Made by a program: the position numbers and the translations under genes. From positions 1 to 37,110 of the forward strand of contig NZ_JADDRL010000091.1 in the NCBI RefSeq assembly GCF_021538895.1: a stretch of DNA of 37,110 nucleotides. Direction: 5' to 3'. The notes under the pieces are model-generated. The model ran no database searches. It was not told the DNA's origin and saw only the letters and a program-made list of their open reading frames with translations. Below are positions 23,770-31,869 of this stretch, piece after piece; the first letter of the stretch is position 1; each line of letters starts with the position of its first letter. Source of the stretch: Streptomyces olivochromogenes (GTDB lineage: Bacteria > Actinomycetota > Actinomycetes > Streptomycetales > Streptomycetaceae).

Positions 23770-25617
23770 ATGAGCACGAACCGACGCGCCGCGGGAACTT
23801 CCCCGGCCGGATACCGCACCTCACTACCCTGGCGGATCATCACCGAGGCCGCCGAGTACGTCGACCGCCGCATCGGCTGGGACAAACTGCCCGTCATCGC
23901 GGGTCTGCTGACGCTCCTCGGGCTGCGGGTCAGGCTCCGGCAGAAGAACCTCCACGACACCAGCCGGCTGCCGGCCGTCGACGAGCCCGAGCCCGCGCCC
24001 CCGAGCGCGAGCCACAAGGTCAACCGGACCGCCGACGGCAGCCACAACGACCTGGGCGAGCCGCGTATGGGCATGGCGGGCACCCGCTTCGGCCGCAACA
24101 TCCCGCTGGAGTCGATCGTCCCGGCCGGGCCGCGGGAGGTCCTGTCCGAGCCGAACCCGCGCCGGGTCAGCCGCGAGCTGCTGACCCGGGACGAACTGGT
24201 CCCCGCCGAATCGGTCAACTCCCTCGTCGCCGCCTGGCTCCAGTTCATGATCCGCGACTGGTTCAGCCACGGCACGAGCCCCGCGGACCGGCCCTGGGAG
24301 GTTCCCCTCCTGGAGGACGACCCCTGGCCGGAACACCCCATGAAGATCATGCGGCTCCCGGACGACCCGACCCGCGACCCGCACGCACCCGCCGGCACCC
24401 CCGACACCCGTGTGAACGTGTCCTCGCACTGGTGGGACGCGTCCCAGATCTACGGCAAGAACGAGGCCGAGCAGCGCCAGATGCGCACCGGCCGGGCGGG
24501 CAAGCTGCACCTGTGGGACGACGAGCAGTCCCCCATCCCCTCCGACCCGTCCCAGGACCCCTCGCAGGTTCCCGGCTTCTGGCTGGGCCTCGCCATGATG
24601 CACGACCTGTTCACCCGGGAGCACAACGCGATCTGCGACCACCTGCACGCCGCGTACCCCTCCTGGGACGACGAGGAGTTGTTCCAGCGCGCCCGGCTCG
24701 TGAACGCCGCCCTGCTCGCCAAGATCCACACGGTGGAGTGGACCCCGGCCGTGATCAGCCACCCCACGACCGTCAAGGCGCTGCGCGCCAACTGGTGGGG
24801 CATCGCGGGCGAACGGGTCCACAACCTGTTCGGCCGGATCAGCGGCAGCGAGGTCATCAGCGGGATCCCGGGCGGCGAGACGGACCACTACGGCGTCCCG
24901 TACGCCCTCACGGAGGAGTTCGTGGCGGTCTACCGGATGCATCCGCTCATCCGCGACGACTGGCATCTGCGCGCCGTCGCCGACGACAGCACCCTGCGCC
25001 AGTGCACCCTGCGCGACATCTCCGGCCCGGGAGCGCTGAAGTTCCTGGAGACCAACAAGATGGCCGACCTGCTCTACAGCTTCGGCACGCTCCACCCCGG
25101 GCTGGTCACCCTGCACAACTTCCCCAAGTTCCTCCAGGAGTTCGAGCGTCCCGACGGTCACTTCCAGGACCTGGCCGCCACCGACATCCTGCGCACCCGG
25201 GAGCTGGGCGTCCCCCGCTACAACGAGTTCCGGCGGCTGCTGCGGCTGAAGCCCGCGGAGAACTTCCTGGAGCTGACGGAGAACCGGGCGTGGGCCGAGC
25301 AGATCCAGTGGCTCTACGACGGCGACATCGAGAAGGTCGACCTGATGGTCGGGCTGTACGCGGAGAAGCTGCCGCGGGGATTCGCCTTCAGCGACACGGC
25401 GTTCCGCATCTTCATCCTGATGGCCTCGCGCCGGCTGAACAGCGACCGCTTCTTCACCGAGTACTACACGCCCGAGGTGTACTCCAAGGCCGGACTGGCC
25501 TGGATCGACGACAACAGCATGGTGAGCGTGCTGCTGCGTCACCACCCGGAGCTGCGCACGGCCCTGTCCGGGCTGACCAACGCCTTCGTGCCCTGGCACT
25601 CCGCCGCGGGGAAGTGA
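23770..25617 (+). CDS. Animal-type haem peroxidase, alpha-dioxygenase-like, distal His replaced
   Basis: The product has 615 residues, close to plant alpha-dioxygenases (about 640). Family motifs: SSHWWDASQIYG (218-229), the HDLFTREHNAICDHL signature (278 onward), and VYRMHPLIRD. In the last, Tyr388 and His391 correspond to the catalytic Tyr and proximal haem His of alpha-dioxygenases and cyclooxygenases (YxxH). The distal haem region reads WLQFMIRDWFSHG: Gln158 and Asp163 are kept, but the expected His at 162 is Arg (CGC instead of CAC). Relatives add O2 to the alpha-carbon of fatty acids. A hydrophobic patch (LPVIAGLLTLLGLRV) near residue 40 may bind membrane. ATG with GGAGG 6 nt upstream. 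Confidence 0.9.
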   Translation: MSTNRRAAGTSPAGYRTSLPWRIITEAAEYVDRRIGWDKLPVIAGLLTLLGLRVRLRQKNLHDTSRLPAVDEPEPAPPSASHKVNRTADGSHNDLGEPRMGMAGTRFGRNIPLESIVPAGPREVLSEPNPRRVSRELLTRDELVPAESVNSLVAAWLQFMIRDWFSHGTSPADRPWEVPLLEDDPWPEHPMKIMRLPDDPTRDPHAPAGTPDTRVNVSSHWWDASQIYGKNEAEQRQMRTGRAGKLHLWDDEQSPIPSDPSQDPSQVPGFWLGLAMMHDLFTREHNAICDHLHAAYPSWDDEELFQRARLVNAALLAKIHTVEWTPAVISHPTTVKALRANWWGIAGERVHNLFGRISGSEVISGIPGGETDHYGVPYALTEEFVAVYRMHPLIRDDWHLRAVADDSTLRQCTLRDISGPGALKFLETNKMADLLYSFGTLHPGLVTLHNFPKFLQEFERPDGHFQDLAATDILRTRELGVPRYNEFRRLLRLKPAENFLELTENRAWAEQIQWLYDGDIEKVDLMVGLYAEKLPRGFAFSDTAFRIFILMASRRLNSDRFFTEYYTPEVYSKAGLAWIDDNSMVSVLLRHHPELRTALSGLTNAFVPWHSAAGK

Positions 25618-25623
25618 GCCGAG

Positions 25624-27654
25624 ATGTGCAGCGAGGAGCGGCGGCGGCAGCTCGCGGCGGCCGCGGCACGGTACCGCGAGTCCAGCGACGAGCGGGGAGC
25701 CGTCGAGCGGCAGCAGGACGCCGGGGTGGCCTTCCCGGACTCGGAACAGGCGCTCGCGGCGCGCGCAACGCGGCTGCTGGAGCGGCACGCGGTGCCCGCC
25801 GCCATGGTGGTGGAGGCCGTCCGCGCGGAGCCGCTGGCCGCGCCGGCCGCGTACGAGCGCATCCTCGGGGTGTCGAAGGAGTTGCAGGCGTGGAGCTTCC
25901 TGCCGCGCGGCGCCCGTGCGGCCCGTACCGTGGCCCGGATCTCGGTCCGGGAGAACGGCCGCGAACTCCCGCTCGGAACCGGCTTCCTGGTCTCGCCCGG
26001 GCTGCTGATGACCAACCATCACGTGCTCACGGACGCGGAGGCGGCCGGGCGGTGCTTCGTGGAGTTCGACGCCCAGGTCACCGTCGACAACACCCCGCAG
26101 GCGCCGATCCGCCTGGAGCTCGATCCGGACGGCTTCTTCGTGGCGGACCAGCGGCTGGACTTCGCCCTGGTGCTGGTCGCCGCCGGTCCGGGCACCGGGC
26201 CGCCGGGCCAGACGTTCGGCTGGAACCGGCTGAGCGTCCAGCCGGGCAAGCTGGTCATCGGTGAGCCGGTCAACGTCATCGGGCATCCGATGGGGCGCCT
26301 GAAGGAGATCGCCGTCCGCGACAACATGCTCCAGGTGCGGCTCGACGACTTCCTGCAGTACAAGACGGACACCGAGCCCGGGAATTCGGGCTCCCCGGTC
26401 TTCAACGACCAGTGGGAGGTCGTCGCCCTCCACCACAGCGGGGTGCCGAAGACCGACGAGCGGGGTCAAGTCCTGCGCCGGGACGGTCAGGTGTGGCAGC
26501 CCGGCGACGGGGACGACGCCATCGACTGGGTGTCCAACGAGGGCGTCCGCGTCAGCTCCATCCTGCGGCACCTCGCCGCGCTGCCCCTCACCGAGCGGGA
26601 GCGGGACCTGCTGACGGAGATGGGGCCGGAGTCGGGGCTGGGCGGTGCCGCGGTCGCCGCGGTCGCCGCCGTGACTCCCCCGGCACCCGGACCCCTCGCG
26701 GCGGCCGAGGCGGCCGTCCCGCACACGGGACTGCGGGCCCGGGACGGCGCGTTCGGCGGCAAGCGGCATCTCGTCTTCCTGCACGGCCGCTCCCAGGAGG
26801 GCAAGGACCCCGAGAAGCTCCGCCGCGAATGGGCGGCCGGACTCAACCAGGGGCTCGTCCGCGCCGGCCTCGCTCCGGTGGACCCCGCCGACACCTGGTT
26901 CCCCTACTACGGTGACCGGCTGGCCCAGGCCCTCTCCGCGCACGAGGCCGTCCCCCGGCTCGTCGAGGCGACGAGCCTCACGGCCGAGGCGGAGGCGGCC
27001 GCGCCCGTCTCACCGACCACCCGCGCGGTGTACGAGGAGATCGTCGGCGAGGCCGCCGCCCGGTGGGACATCCCGCAGGCCGTCCCCGGGGGCGATCGGC
27101 CGGCCGCCGAGCGGATCGGCCTCGGCGACGTGGTCGGGACCCTGCAGCGGCAGCTGAGCTGGCTGGCCGGGCGGAGCGACCTCGACGCGTGGACCATCGC
27201 CCTGGTCTTCCGCGACGTGGCCGCCTACCTCGACGACCCGGGCACCCGTGACACGGTCCTGGACTGCGTGCTCGACACGATGCCGGACGAGGGAGAGCTG
27301 ATCCTCGTCAGCCACAGCCTCGGCACGGTCGTCGGCATGGACCTCATCACCCGGCTGTCCCCCGGCGTGCGCCCCATCCACCTCACCACGGCAGGCAGCC
27401 CGCTCGGACTGGACAGCGTCTACAACCGGCTGCTCTCCGGCGGGCCGAAGCGGCCCGAGGCGGTGACGGACTGGCTCAACGCCTGGTCCCCGGCCGATGC
27501 CGTGGCCATCGGTTGCCCGCTGGCCGACGACTGGGCGGACGGTCCGACCGACCTCGCCGTCCTCAACGCCCGCGACCGGGCCCACAGCATCGTGGAGTAC
27601 CTCTCGCACGCCGAGGTCGCGGAGGTGATCGGCCGTCATCTCGGTCCCGGATGA
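25624..27654 (+). CDS. Trypsin-like serine protease fused to alpha/beta hydrolase
   Basis: The product has 676 residues. Residues 1-95 are an unassigned, mostly helical Ala/Arg-rich segment. A trypsin-like domain (about 100-320) has GTGFLVSPGLLMTNHHV, and the likely triad His133, Asp179 (RLDFALVLV) and Ser255 (GNSGSPV). A short Ala/Pro linker (about 340-370) leads to an alpha/beta hydrolase domain (about 378-676): HLVFLHGRSQEGK, and a nucleophile elbow SHSLGTV with Ser565, followed by TTAGSPLGL. No signal peptide or membrane segment is seen, so both activities are probably cytoplasmic. It begins 6 nt after the peroxidase stop, as the last gene of the operon. I know of no characterised protein with this pairing; the roles of both halves are unknown. 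Confidence 0.88.
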   Translation: MCSEERRRQLAAAAARYRESSDERGAVERQQDAGVAFPDSEQALAARATRLLERHAVPAAMVVEAVRAEPLAAPAAYERILGVSKELQAWSFLPRGARAARTVARISVRENGRELPLGTGFLVSPGLLMTNHHVLTDAEAAGRCFVEFDAQVTVDNTPQAPIRLELDPDGFFVADQRLDFALVLVAAGPGTGPPGQTFGWNRLSVQPGKLVIGEPVNVIGHPMGRLKEIAVRDNMLQVRLDDFLQYKTDTEPGNSGSPVFNDQWEVVALHHSGVPKTDERGQVLRRDGQVWQPGDGDDAIDWVSNEGVRVSSILRHLAALPLTERERDLLTEMGPESGLGGAAVAAVAAVTPPAPGPLAAAEAAVPHTGLRARDGAFGGKRHLVFLHGRSQEGKDPEKLRREWAAGLNQGLVRAGLAPVDPADTWFPYYGDRLAQALSAHEAVPRLVEATSLTAEAEAAAPVSPTTRAVYEEIVGEAAARWDIPQAVPGGDRPAAERIGLGDVVGTLQRQLSWLAGRSDLDAWTIALVFRDVAAYLDDPGTRDTVLDCVLDTMPDEGELILVSHSLGTVVGMDLITRLSPGVRPIHLTTAGSPLGLDSVYNRLLSGGPKRPEAVTDWLNAWSPADAVAIGCPLADDWADGPTDLAVLNARDRAHSIVEYLSHAEVAEVIGRHLGPG

Positions 27655-27700
27655 CCGACGTCCTGCCGGGACGACCGGGCAACGGGCTCCGACGGGCCAT

Positions 27701-27745
27701 GCGGGTGACGGCGGGCGAGCGGTCCCGCCGGTCGCGATCACCCGC
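27701..27745 (+). terminator. Nested inverted repeat after the oxidation operon
   Basis: Outer arms GCGGGTGA (27701-27708) and TCACCCGC (27738-27745) enclose inner arms GGCGGG (27710-27715) and CCCGCC (27724-27729). It begins 46 nt after the operon's last stop and ends just before the next gene's leader. Confidence 0.55.
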
Positions 27746-27871
27746 CGTTAGGCTGGCGCCGCCACACAGGCCCCCATCTCCACCCCGATCCCCACGGAGG
27801 GCAGGACGGCCGGGATCCACCGCGAACGCGTCATCAGAACGCTGACGTTCTGGCTGCGTCCGGACTTCGCG

Positions 27872-28747
27872 TTGCGTGTCGTCAGCCGGTTCCAGAAGAT
27901 CGTGGGCTTCGACCGCTCGATGGCTCTGGCCTCCAGCGCGCTGACCGCGCTGATCCCGCTCGCGATCGTCATGGGCTCCGTCCTGGACGCCTTCGGGGAG
28001 GAGGACATCGCCAAGCGGATCATCAACCATTACGGCCTGACCGGAGCGGGCGCCGAATCGGTCACGTCCCTCTTCGGCCCCACCGGCAACAGCGACGCGA
28101 GCACGGGCTACTTCGGGGTCGTGTTCCTGACCATCTCCGCGCTGAGCTTCGCCCGTGCCAGTCAACGGCTGTTCGAGCAGACGTGGGAACTGAAGCCGCT
28201 GAGCGTGCGCAACACGCGCAACGGCCTGGGGTGGATCCTCACGCTGGGTGTCTACCTGGTGGTCTCCGGGTGGCTGAACGCGTTTCTGGGCGCCCACCGG
28301 CTGGGACTGGTGGCCGTCATCTGCGAGGTGCCGGTGACCGGCGCGTTCCTCGTGTGGACCGGCCGGCTCCTGTCCGCCGGGCGGATCACCTGGGCGGGCC
28401 TGCTGCCGTTCGGCGTCACGGCGTCCGTGCTCGCGGGGCTCTACTCGGTGGGCGCGTCCGTCTACCTGCCGCATCTGTTCAACACCTACGCCGCGCGCTA
28501 CGGCTCGGTCGGCGCCGTCTTCGCGATGATCTCGGCCCTCTTCGGCGCCATGCTGCTCCTCGTCGGCTCGGCGGCACTCGGCCGGGAGGTACGGGACGAA
28601 CTCGTCCGGATCAGCCGGGGCGAGCGCCCTTCCGAGCGCGAGATCCGCCGCCAGTGGGACGGCGTGGTCGAACAGACCCGCTCACGCTGGCGGACCGCCA
28701 AGGAACAGATGCCGCACCGCCGCCCCAAGAACTCGGACGAGCCATGA
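27872..28747 (+). CDS. YihY/BrkB-type membrane protein
   Basis: From TTG 27872 the product has 291 residues. It shows about six membrane segments and the family-like N-terminus FQKIVGFDRSMALASSALTALIPLAIVMGS, with later YFGVVFLTISALSFARASQRLFEQTW. The C-terminus is a charged cytoplasmic tail. The family is of uncertain function; early annotation as ribonuclease BN is not supported. The start is problematic: residues resembling the family (RTLTFWLRPDFALR) are encoded in frame upstream from about 27830, but no ATG, GTG or TTG lies between the in-frame stop at 27749-27751 and 27872. Either TTG 27872 (GGA 7 nt upstream) is used, giving a shortened protein, or a rare start such as ATC 27815 (AGGA 8 nt upstream) or a CTG is used. 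Confidence 0.8.
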   Translation: MRVVSRFQKIVGFDRSMALASSALTALIPLAIVMGSVLDAFGEEDIAKRIINHYGLTGAGAESVTSLFGPTGNSDASTGYFGVVFLTISALSFARASQRLFEQTWELKPLSVRNTRNGLGWILTLGVYLVVSGWLNAFLGAHRLGLVAVICEVPVTGAFLVWTGRLLSAGRITWAGLLPFGVTASVLAGLYSVGASVYLPHLFNTYAARYGSVGAVFAMISALFGAMLLLVGSAALGREVRDELVRISRGERPSEREIRRQWDGVVEQTRSRWRTAKEQMPHRRPKNSDEP

Positions 28748-28752
28748 GCCGG

Positions 28753-28771
28753 CGGCCGTACGTTTCGGCCG
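28753..28771. terminator. Hairpin between convergent genes
   Basis: CGGCCG (28753-28758) and CGGCCG (28766-28771) can pair across a 7-nt loop between the YihY stop and the convergent P450 stop. Modest evidence only. Confidence 0.4.
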
Positions 28772-28777
28772 GGTCGG

Positions 28778-30016
28778 CTAGGGACGCAGCTCGTCGAAGC
28801 TGATGTTCAGGTGTCGCGGGCCGCGCAGGACCGCGTTCTGGCGGTAGGGCGGCGGATCCTCGTCCAGGCGGGGGTTGCCGAGCCTGCGGGCCAGTTCGGT
28901 CAGGGCGATCTGGGCCTCCAGCCGGGCCAGGGGCGCGCCGAAGCAACTGTGGATGCCGCTGCCGAAGCCGAGGTGCTGGATGTCCTCGCGGTCCGGGTCG
29001 AACCGGTCGGGGTCGGTGAAGCGCTCCGGGTCCCGGTTGCCCGCGGCGAGCACGAGCCAGATCCGCGAGCCCTTCGGGATGGTGACGCCACGCAGTTCGA
29101 TATCGGCGATGCAGGTGCGCTGGGGCACGAGCTGCACCGGCGGCTCGTACCGCAGGAGTTCCTCCACGATCTTGACGGACAGGCCCGGGTCGTCGCGCAG
29201 CCGCTGCAGGACGTCCGGGTGGCGCAGCAGGGTGAGCATGCCGTTGGTGATCAGGTTGACGGTCGTCTCGTGGCCCGCGATGAGCAGCAGCACCGAGGTG
29301 GACAGGACCTCCATCATCGTCATGGCCCCGTCCGGGCCCTGACTGGTCACCAGGTCGGACAGCAGGTCGTCCCGCGGTTCCTTGGCGCGCTGGTCGACCA
29401 GCCCGGACAGGTACATGCCGAGCTGCATCCGCGCTTCCTGCGCGCTCTTGGCGAACTCGGAATCGACGCCCTGCTGGGTCTCCGGATCCAGTCCGGCCAC
29501 GATGGGGTCGACCCAGGCGCGAAAGCGCGGCTCGTCCTCGCGCGGCACCCCGAGCAGCCGGCAGATGACGGTCACCGGGAAGGGGTAGGCGAACTGGTCG
29601 ACCAGGTCGATCTGCCGCGCGTCGCCGAAGCCGTCGATCAGTTCGGTGACGATCCGGTGGAGTTCGCCGCGCATCCCGTCGATGCGGCGCGGCCGGTGCG
29701 GCGGGCCGAAGGCCTGGTTGGCGATCCGCCGCAGCCGGTCGTGCTCCGGCGGGTCGAGCCGGATGAACGACGGCGGCAGCCCCGTCTGTTCCGGCCCGTT
29801 CGCCGTGTCGGCGCCCGCGGCGGCGAGGTTGGCGGCGTCGGAGCTGATCCGCGGGTCGTGGAGCAGGCTCTCGATGTCCCAGTAGGAACTGATGACGTAC
29901 GGACCGCCCTCCTCGTCGAGCAGCACCGGTGTCTTGCGGAGCTCCTCGTACAGCGGATACGGGTTGGCGCGATTGGCGAAGGCGGTGATCTGCCGCAGGA
30001 GCGAGGCTTGCGTCAT
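28778..30016 (-). CDS. Cytochrome P450
   Basis: The product has 412 residues, a normal soluble bacterial P450 length. Motifs: the I-helix LLIAGHETTVN for oxygen activation, the K-helix ExxR in EELLRYEPP, and the haem loop HLGFGSGIHSCFGAPLAR with axial Cys358. ALTELARRL follows as expected. Neighbouring genes upstream encode its ferredoxin and reductase, so it forms a complete class I monooxygenase. The substrate is not predictable; the family resembles CYP105/CYP107-type actinobacterial enzymes only in general outline. The ATG at 30016 has AAGGA 7 nt upstream and lies 43 nt after the reductase stop. Confidence 0.96.
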   Translation of the reverse strand: MTQASLLRQITAFANRANPYPLYEELRKTPVLLDEEGGPYVISSYWDIESLLHDPRISSDAANLAAAGADTANGPEQTGLPPSFIRLDPPEHDRLRRIANQAFGPPHRPRRIDGMRGELHRIVTELIDGFGDARQIDLVDQFAYPFPVTVICRLLGVPREDEPRFRAWVDPIVAGLDPETQQGVDSEFAKSAQEARMQLGMYLSGLVDQRAKEPRDDLLSDLVTSQGPDGAMTMMEVLSTSVLLLIAGHETTVNLITNGMLTLLRHPDVLQRLRDDPGLSVKIVEELLRYEPPVQLVPQRTCIADIELRGVTIPKGSRIWLVLAAGNRDPERFTDPDRFDPDREDIQHLGFGSGIHSCFGAPLARLEAQIALTELARRLGNPRLDEDPPPYRQNAVLRGPRHLNISFDELRP

Positions 30017-30059
30017 GAGCGGTCCTTGGGGCGTGGTGTGTCGAGGAGCCGGGCAGCCG

Positions 30060-31451
30060 TCAGTGCCGGCCCGGGGTGAAGACCAGCTGCCGGTCGGCCG
30101 GCGAGTATCCGCTGAGGGTCACGGTCGGGCCGTGCGTCGGCAGGGACGGGTCCGGGAAGTCGGCGGGCAGTGGCTGCCGGTTCTCCGGGCGGCGGTCGAC
30201 CGTCGGGAACTCCACCGGGAAGGGCGCGCCCCGCTCGATCTGCCGCTGGTAGAACTCAAGCCACCGCGTGTTGTCGAAGCTCACGGCGGCGATGATCCGG
30301 CCCTGGAAGCCGTACACGCCGACGAACCGGCGCTCGGCCAGCGAGCCCTGCGTGATCATGATCTGCTCGCCCATCGGCGGGACACCGACCGACTTGATGT
30401 TCACGCCGAACTGTGACGACCAGAAGGCGGGCACCCACAGGTGCGGGCGCCGCTCGGAGCTGGGACTGATCATGTTGTGGGCGGCGGTCTCGGCCTGCGC
30501 GACGGCGTTGCCCCAGTGTTCGAGGGACAGGAACTGGTAGCCGAACAGCGCGTGCGGGGACCGGGCCACGTCGCCCGCGACGAAGATGTCGTCGGTGACG
30601 ATGCCCCGGAAGTCGAAGGCCCGGCAGCCCGCGTCACAGGCGATGCCCCGGGGGCCCGCGCCGAGCCCGGACCCGTTCAGCCACTCGGTGTTGCGCATCG
30701 AGCCGAGCGAGACCACCACGAGGTCCGTCTCGACGACACTCTCGTCGGAGAGGTGGGCGGCGCGCACCCGGCCCACCGAGTCGCCCTCCAGCGCGGTGAC
30801 CATGACGCCGGTGCGCAGGTCCACCCCGTTCTCGGTGTGCATGTCCGCGGACACCGCGCCCACGACCCCGCCGAGCGCGCCCACCAGGGGGGCGCCGGCG
30901 CGTTCCGCCACCGTGACGGCGATGCCCATCTCCCGGCAGGCCGAGGCGAGTTCACAGCCGGAGAAGCCGGCGCCGATGATGAACACCCGGCGCGGCCCGG
31001 CCTTCAGCCGCCGGTACAGGGCGGCCGCGTCGTCCCGGGTCCGCAGCAGGTGGACGCCGTCCAGCCGGGCCTCCGCCTCCCTCGGCCAGGGGCGGGCGCG
31101 TGTGCCGGTGGCGATCAGCAGTCGGTCGTACTCGACCTCGTCCCCGTCGGCCAGCCGGACCCGCCTGGCCGCCATGTCGAGACCGGTCGCCGCGACGCCG
31201 AGGCGCCACTTCGCGTCGATCTCGCGGCGCCGGGGCAGCTCGGTGTGGAGCGCGGACGCCTTGCCGAGCATGACCGCCTTCGACAGCGGCGGCCGGTCGT
31301 AGGGTTCGTACGGCTCGTCGCCGACCATGGTGAGCGAGCCGGTGAAACCCTCGGCGCGCAGCGTCTCGGCGGCGCGCAGGCCCGCCAGGGACGCGCCCAC
31401 GATGACGATCCGGCCCTCCCGCCTGAGCCGGTCCAGGTAGTCAGCTGCCAT
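30060..31451 (-). CDS. FAD-dependent ferredoxin reductase
   Basis: The product has 463 residues. The FAD-binding motif is RIVIVGASLAGLRAAETLR, the NAD(P)H-binding motif VFIIGAGFSGCELA, and the second FAD segment TDDIFVAGDVA; ATGTRARPWP links the domains. This is the putidaredoxin-reductase-like family, passing electrons from NAD(P)H to the ferredoxin. The ATG at 31451 overlaps the ferredoxin gene by 11 nt and has AGGAG 7 nt upstream. The C-terminal extension after about residue 390 (DRRPENRQPLPADFPDPS) is Pro-rich and differs from the shorter classical reductases. Confidence 0.95.
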   Translation of the reverse strand: MAADYLDRLRREGRIVIVGASLAGLRAAETLRAEGFTGSLTMVGDEPYEPYDRPPLSKAVMLGKASALHTELPRRREIDAKWRLGVAATGLDMAARRVRLADGDEVEYDRLLIATGTRARPWPREAEARLDGVHLLRTRDDAAALYRRLKAGPRRVFIIGAGFSGCELASACREMGIAVTVAERAGAPLVGALGGVVGAVSADMHTENGVDLRTGVMVTALEGDSVGRVRAAHLSDESVVETDLVVVSLGSMRNTEWLNGSGLGAGPRGIACDAGCRAFDFRGIVTDDIFVAGDVARSPHALFGYQFLSLEHWGNAVAQAETAAHNMISPSSERRPHLWVPAFWSSQFGVNIKSVGVPPMGEQIMITQGSLAERRFVGVYGFQGRIIAAVSFDNTRWLEFYQRQIERGAPFPVEFPTVDRRPENRQPLPADFPDPSLPTHGPTVTLSGYSPADRQLVFTPGRH

Positions 31452-31686
31452 CGGACGGCTCCTGAGCGGTGCCGGCGGGCGCGGCTCCGGAGCCGTCGAG
31501 TCCGTCGGCGGTGATCGCCTGGACGGGACAGGCGGCGACGGCGCGCGCCAGTCTCTCCCGCTGCTCCTCCTCGACCCGTGGGTCGTAGACGAGCGATTCC
31601 TCGCCGTGCATGGCGAAGACGTCCGGCGCGAGGAACGCGCACTGCGCGTAGCCCTGGCATTTGTTGAGATCGACGACAAGCCTCAT
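31441..31686 (-). CDS. Ferredoxin, 3Fe-4S-type with Tyr in the cluster motif
   Basis: The product has 81 residues. Cluster ligands are Cys10, Cys16 and Cys53 (ACPVQAI). The position of the missing ligand in the CxxCxxC pattern is Tyr13 (KCQGYAQC), so a 3Fe-4S cluster or an atypical 4Fe-4S site is expected. Such ferredoxins with a non-Cys residue commonly serve P450 enzymes in actinobacteria. It is the first gene of the ferredoxin-reductase-P450 operon. The ATG at 31686 has GGAG 5 nt upstream; an in-frame extension to 31767 is not supported. Confidence 0.94.
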   Translation of the reverse strand: MRLVVDLNKCQGYAQCAFLAPDVFAMHGEESLVYDPRVEEEQRERLARAVAACPVQAITADGLDGSGAAPAGTAQEPSDGS

Positions 31687-31712
31687 CGACGCTCCGCCCT
31701 TTGTGCGGCCAG

Positions 31713-31751
31713 GTCCGGAGCACACCGCCGGGCGGGCGGGCGCCTCCGGAC
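31713..31751. promoter_or_regulatory. Inverted repeat upstream of the P450 operon
   Basis: Perfect 8-bp arms GTCCGGAG (31713-31720) and CTCCGGAC (31744-31751) are 23 nt apart and lie 27-65 nt upstream of the ferredoxin start. It may be an operator or two half-sites. No local regulator gene is next to it. Confidence 0.4.
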
Positions 31752-31869
31752 GGCGGTCATCTCCCACCTGCCAGCATGGAATCCGGGGCGGGGGCGGCGC
31801 TCGTCGGGACGCTCCGGTCGAGTGACGGTCCGGGGGAACCGACGCGGGCCCGCCCGCGTGCGCCGGGGT

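Noticed and set aside
23824..26943. A 1039-codon minus-strand frame across the peroxidase and protease genes
   Set aside because: Antisense shadow of two well-supported genes; no start signal and no recognisable domain.
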